A stretch of DNA of 9,466 bases, taken from assembly GCA_017476965.1 (NCBI GenBank), contig JAFUXX010000006.1:1-9466 (forward strand), in the 5' to 3' direction. Of the stretch, positions 7,730 to 9,466 are shown piece by piece. Source of the DNA: Kiritimatiellia bacterium. GTDB lineage: Bacteria > Verrucomicrobiota > Kiritimatiellia > RFP12 > UBA3636. The notes under the pieces were generated by a model. It did no database searches, was not told the origin of the DNA, and saw only the letters and a list, made by a program, of their open reading frames with translations. Positions within the stretch are counted from its first letter, which is position 1; each line of letters opens with the position of its first letter. The translations under genes were made by a program, and so were the position numbers.

Positions 7730-9010
7730 TCAAGGCCGGAGCGCGGCCAACGGGCAGACGAACACGCCGTCCGGCCTCGGATAGGCGCGGTCGCCCGTCG
7801 CCGTCAGAACCATCTTGAAGGACGGCGGTTTCATGCTCGTCGTGTCGATGCGGGCGGCGAGGCGCAGCAGCGAGGCGGCTCCCGAATCGATCAACCGGTC
7901 TCCGCCGAGTTTGATTTCGACGAGGCCGTAGCTGCCGTTTCTCCGGTGCACGACGGCGTCGCATTCCAATCCGCTTGCGTCCTTGTAGTGGAAGACGGAG
8001 CCGCCGAGCGCATCGGCGTACACCCGCAGATCCCGGACCGCCATCGTCTCGAAAAACAGGCCGAACGACGGCAAATCGTTCATCAAGTCGCCGGGCCCGA
8101 GTCCGAGCGAGGCGGTCGCGATCGACGGGTCGGCGAAGTACCGTGTGTCACTGGTCCGGATCGGCGTCTTCGAGCGCAGGTTGGGACACCAGGCCGGCAT
8201 GTCTTCCACGACGAAAATCTTTTTCAGCGCGCGCAGATAGTTCGAAACCGTGGTTTCGTCCAGCGTCGGCTCGTCGTTCGCGGCCAGGTCCTTTTTGATC
8301 GTCGCAAGCCCCGCCTGCGACCCCTGGAGCCTTGCGAACGACCCCATAAGCCGGCGGATGCGTTCGGAACTGCGGATCGAAGGTTCGACGCGGGAAACGT
8401 CGCTTCCGGCAACGGCGTCGCAATAGTCGAACGCCCGGTCCAGCGCCGTTTCTCCCGCTTGCCGGACCGCCTGCGGCCATCCGCCGCGGCATGCAAGAAA
8501 GGCCGTCTCCGCCAGTGTCCGGTCCGTGCATTCCGCGCCGCCCGCCGTGCCGCCGTTTTCGAACAACTCCGAAAGCCGGACGGTACCCGACGATTCGCCG
8601 GATTCCCAGAGGCTCATCGTCCGCATCGAAAGACGGGCGATCCGCCCCGTGCCCGTGTGGAAGATTTCGTCGGTCCGGGGCGGAACGGAAGACCCGGTCA
8701 AGATGAATTGCCCCCATTCGTCGCAATGGTCCACGGAAAAACGGACGGCGTCCCAGAGCTGCGGAGCCCGTTGCCATTCGTCCAGAAGCCGCGGCCGTCC
8801 GCCGTCAAGAAGCGCCCCCGGATCCGTTTCAGCCAGAGAAAGCAGGCTTTTCCGTTTTTTGGGGTCGTCCATGTAAAGGACGCTTTTGGCGATTTGTTCC
8901 GCCGTCGTGGTTTTTCCGCACCACTTCGGCCCTTCGATCAAAACGGCACCCATGCCTTGCAGTTTTCGGGCAAGCAGGTCGTCCAGAATCCGCGGTTTGT
9001 AGGTTTTCAT
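7730..9010 (-). CDS. AAA-family ATPase with DUF4143 C-terminal domain
   Basis: 426 residues from ATG 9010, a normal full length for the family. Seen: Walker A GPKWCGKTT (27-35), Walker B RLLDEW (74-79), a sensor-like ILTGSS strand (103-108), and the GTGRIARLSMRTMSLWE block (about 120-136) typical of AAA_14 ATPases. The C-terminal DUF4143 part (about 209-370) ends in a PD-(D/E)XK-like pattern: E349-C-D351, then V-E365-I-K367. Known: these ATPases are common, often multicopy, in anaerobic and host-associated bacteria and archaea. Their cellular role is unresolved; a nuclease-like fold in the second half is suggested by family work. Start choice: GAGAG lies 10 bases before ATG 9010 but only 1 base before the alternative ATG 9019, which would add three residues. 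It has its own upstream repeats and a terminator, so it is probably monocistronic. No frameshift or missing core motif is seen. Confidence 0.93.
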   Translation of the reverse strand: MKTYKPRILDDLLARKLQGMGAVLIEGPKWCGKTTTAEQIAKSVLYMDDPKKRKSLLSLAETDPGALLDGGRPRLLDEWQRAPQLWDAVRFSVDHCDEWGQFILTGSSVPPRTDEIFHTGTGRIARLSMRTMSLWESGESSGTVRLSELFENGGTAGGAECTDRTLAETAFLACRGGWPQAVRQAGETALDRAFDYCDAVAGSDVSRVEPSIRSSERIRRLMGSFARLQGSQAGLATIKKDLAANDEPTLDETTVSNYLRALKKIFVVEDMPAWCPNLRSKTPIRTSDTRYFADPSIATASLGLGPGDLMNDLPSFGLFFETMAVRDLRVYADALGGSVFHYKDASGLECDAVVHRRNGSYGLVEIKLGGDRLIDSGAASLLRLAARIDTTSMKPPSFKMVLTATGDRAYPRPDGVFVCPLAALRP

Positions 9011-9046
9011 GCGCTTCATTCTCTCGAAACCCGGCTTCCTGTCAAG

Positions 9047-9071
9047 AAAAATCGGCGCTTTATCGCCGATT
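9047..9071 (-). terminator. Hairpin with T-run in the ATPase leader (terminator or attenuator candidate)
   Basis: Minus strand AATCGGCG (9071-9064), loop ATAAAG, CGCCGATT (9057-9050), followed by TTT (9049-9047). The 8-bp stem is perfect. Only the repeat unit nearest the gene can form it, because its 3' tail CGATT completes the palindrome. It may stop read-through into the ATPase gene, act as an attenuator, or simply be a palindromic protein-binding site. Confidence 0.45.
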
Positions 9072-9120
9072 CGTTCGGCGCTTTATCGCAGACTTTTTCG
9101 GCGCTTTCTCGTTGTGCAAA
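9052..9120 (-). repeat. Three tandem copies of a 23-base repeat upstream of the ATPase gene
   Basis: Plus strand units start at 9052, 9075 and 9098, exactly 23 bases apart. The first 15 bases, TCGGCGCTTTATCGC, are identical in units 1 and 2; unit 3 has TCGGCGCTTTCTCGT. The last 8 bases of each unit diverge. On the coding strand the core reads GCGATAAAGCGCCGA. The array ends about 40 bases before ATG 9010, where operators or a promoter of the ATPase would be expected. GATAAA resembles a -10 box, and the 23-base period equals a hexamer plus 17-base promoter spacing. Confidence 0.8.
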
Positions 9121-9138
9121 GGACTCCACCGTCCTTTT
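9118..9138. terminator. Short inverted repeat flanked by A and T runs, possible bidirectional terminator
   Basis: Plus strand AAAGGAC (9118-9124), loop TCCACC, GTCCTTT (9131-9137) plus one more T. The 7-bp stem is perfect and ends in T's in either direction. It lies about 46 bases beyond the stop of the small membrane protein gene and could end its transcript. The stem is short, so the call is tentative. Confidence 0.4.
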
Positions 9139-9163
9139 CGTTGCTCCCTCTGCGTTCTATGCG

Positions 9164-9180
9164 GTGCCAACTTTTGGCAC
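9164..9180. repeat. Perfect inverted repeat just after the small membrane protein gene
   Basis: GTGCCAA (9164-9170), three-base loop CTT, TTGGCAC (9174-9180). It starts 3 bases past the stop codon of the 9184-9396 gene. There is no T-run, so it is more likely an mRNA 3'-end stabiliser or a protein-binding palindrome than a terminator. Confidence 0.45.
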
Positions 9181-9183
9181 TGC

Positions 9184-9396
9184 CTAGGACATCGTGCACC
9201 GGGTGGTCTCCGCCAGCAGACGGATTTCGGGTGCGGCCACGAAAAACAATCCGAAGACCGAAAACGACGCGACGAGAAAAGCGGCGACGATCACGAGGGC
9301 TTCCAGCGCCAGGCAGAGCGCGCAAGCGGCGCGCAGGAGCCACAGCGTCCCGCGCGAAAATCCCTTCCGTTGAACCGTTGGCAGAAACCTCGGCAT
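9184..9396 (-). CDS. Small hydrophobic protein, probably membrane-inserted, unknown function
   Basis: 70 residues from ATG 9396. I do not recognise it. Seen: a basic N-terminus (Arg and Lys before residue 20), then a long hydrophobic stretch of about 40 residues (LWLLRAACALCLALEALV, then IVAAFLVASFSVFGLFFVAA) and a short polar tail ending in TRCTMS. This length suits two closely spaced membrane helices, with the basic end probably cytoplasmic. Codons are GC-rich at third positions like the neighbouring genes, which supports it being real. Start choice: AAGGA lies 8 bases before ATG 9396. A GTG at 9417 adds seven residues and also has GGAAGG upstream, but those seven codons are A-rich and look like leader sequence. 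It is followed by two inverted repeats, so it may end a transcript entering from the right. It could also be a chance frame. Confidence 0.5.
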   Translation of the reverse strand: MPRFLPTVQRKGFSRGTLWLLRAACALCLALEALVIVAAFLVASFSVFGLFFVAAPEIRLLAETTRCTMS

Positions 9397-9417
9397 GGCT
9401 CCTTTCCTTTTTGTCAC

Positions 9418-9466
9418 GGATTCCTTCCGCCCGGAGGTTGCAAATCGCCGACGGACATTCCCGGAG
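9418..9466. other. Right edge, no gene recognised
   Basis: These 49 bases precede the small membrane protein gene. The minus strand holds GGAAGG near 9425, which could serve the alternative GTG start at 9417. Nothing else recognisable is present; it may be an intergenic gap or the end of a gene outside the window. Confidence 0.3.

Noticed and set aside
9040..9045. TTGACA on the minus strand as a -35 box for the ATPase gene
   Set aside because: It is only about 20-30 bases before the start codon. A -10 at normal spacing would fall on AGAATG at the start codon itself, a poor match, and would leave no leader for the ribosome-binding site.
9052..9120. CRISPR array
   Set aside because: The units are 23 bases with no separate spacers of 25-40 bases; only the 8-base tails vary. 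Three copies at this period fit an operator-like array.
7232..9187. 651-codon open frame on the plus strand spanning the ATPase gene and its flanks
   Set aside because: It is codon-aligned with the ATPase and crosses both intergenic regions, including the terminator and the repeat array. No recognisable domain is present.
9174..9195. Sigma-54 promoter starting at TTGGCAC
   Set aside because: TGGCAC is present on both strands because of the palindrome, but neither strand has the required GC/TTGCA element at the right distance.
9083..9343. 86-codon minus-strand frame overlapping the small membrane protein gene
   Set aside because: It is Arg-rich, unlike a folded protein, and runs through the two hairpins and the start of the repeat array. 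The overlapping hydrophobic frame is more convincing.

Overview
The window is GC-rich, and every convincing gene lies on the minus strand, so the locus reads from right to left. Two very large exported proteins dominate it: a PA14/thrombospondin-type-3-repeat protein and a giant RHS/YD-repeat protein. Upstream of them are a single AAA-family ATPase of the AAA_14/DUF4143 type and one small predicted membrane protein. This combination, the Asp-Gly-Asp-Gly calcium repeats and the YYWGKDLSGSLQG version of the RHS core suggest a diderm bacterium of the Planctomycetota-Verrucomicrobiota-Chlamydiota group. Kiritimatiellota, Verrucomicrobiota and Lentisphaerota are the best guesses. This is inferred from family resemblance only; the window has no rRNA or other marker gene.

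Layout in transcription order. At the right edge is a small hydrophobic protein (9184-9396), followed by two hairpins. A 164-base gap then carries three copies of a 23-base tandem repeat, the last of which forms a hairpin with a T-run just before the ATPase gene (7730-9010). A strong hairpin with four T's follows the ATPase stop. Next comes a 178-base gap with an 11-base-period pair of TTTCCCACT boxes and a possible -10 element. These lead into the PA14/TSP3 gene (4627-7551). Its stop codon is one base from the start of the RHS gene, whose Shine-Dalgarno sequence is made from the last Glu-Glu codons of the first gene. The RHS frame stays open for at least 1541 codons and leaves the window at base 1. 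The end of the RHS core and any C-terminal toxin or anchor are therefore not visible.

How the genes may work together: the PA14/TSP3 and RHS proteins both have signal peptides and Gly/acidic low-complexity linkers, and both look like large extracellular or periplasmic proteins made from one message. The simplest reading is a co-expressed surface or secreted pair. A polymorphic-toxin role is possible but cannot be shown without the missing C-terminus and downstream genes. The ATPase has its own control region and terminator and is probably an independent unit. No rRNA, tRNA, CRISPR array, transposase or phage gene was recognised. Long open frames on the plus strand are antisense shadows caused by the rarity of TTA, CTA and TCA codons.
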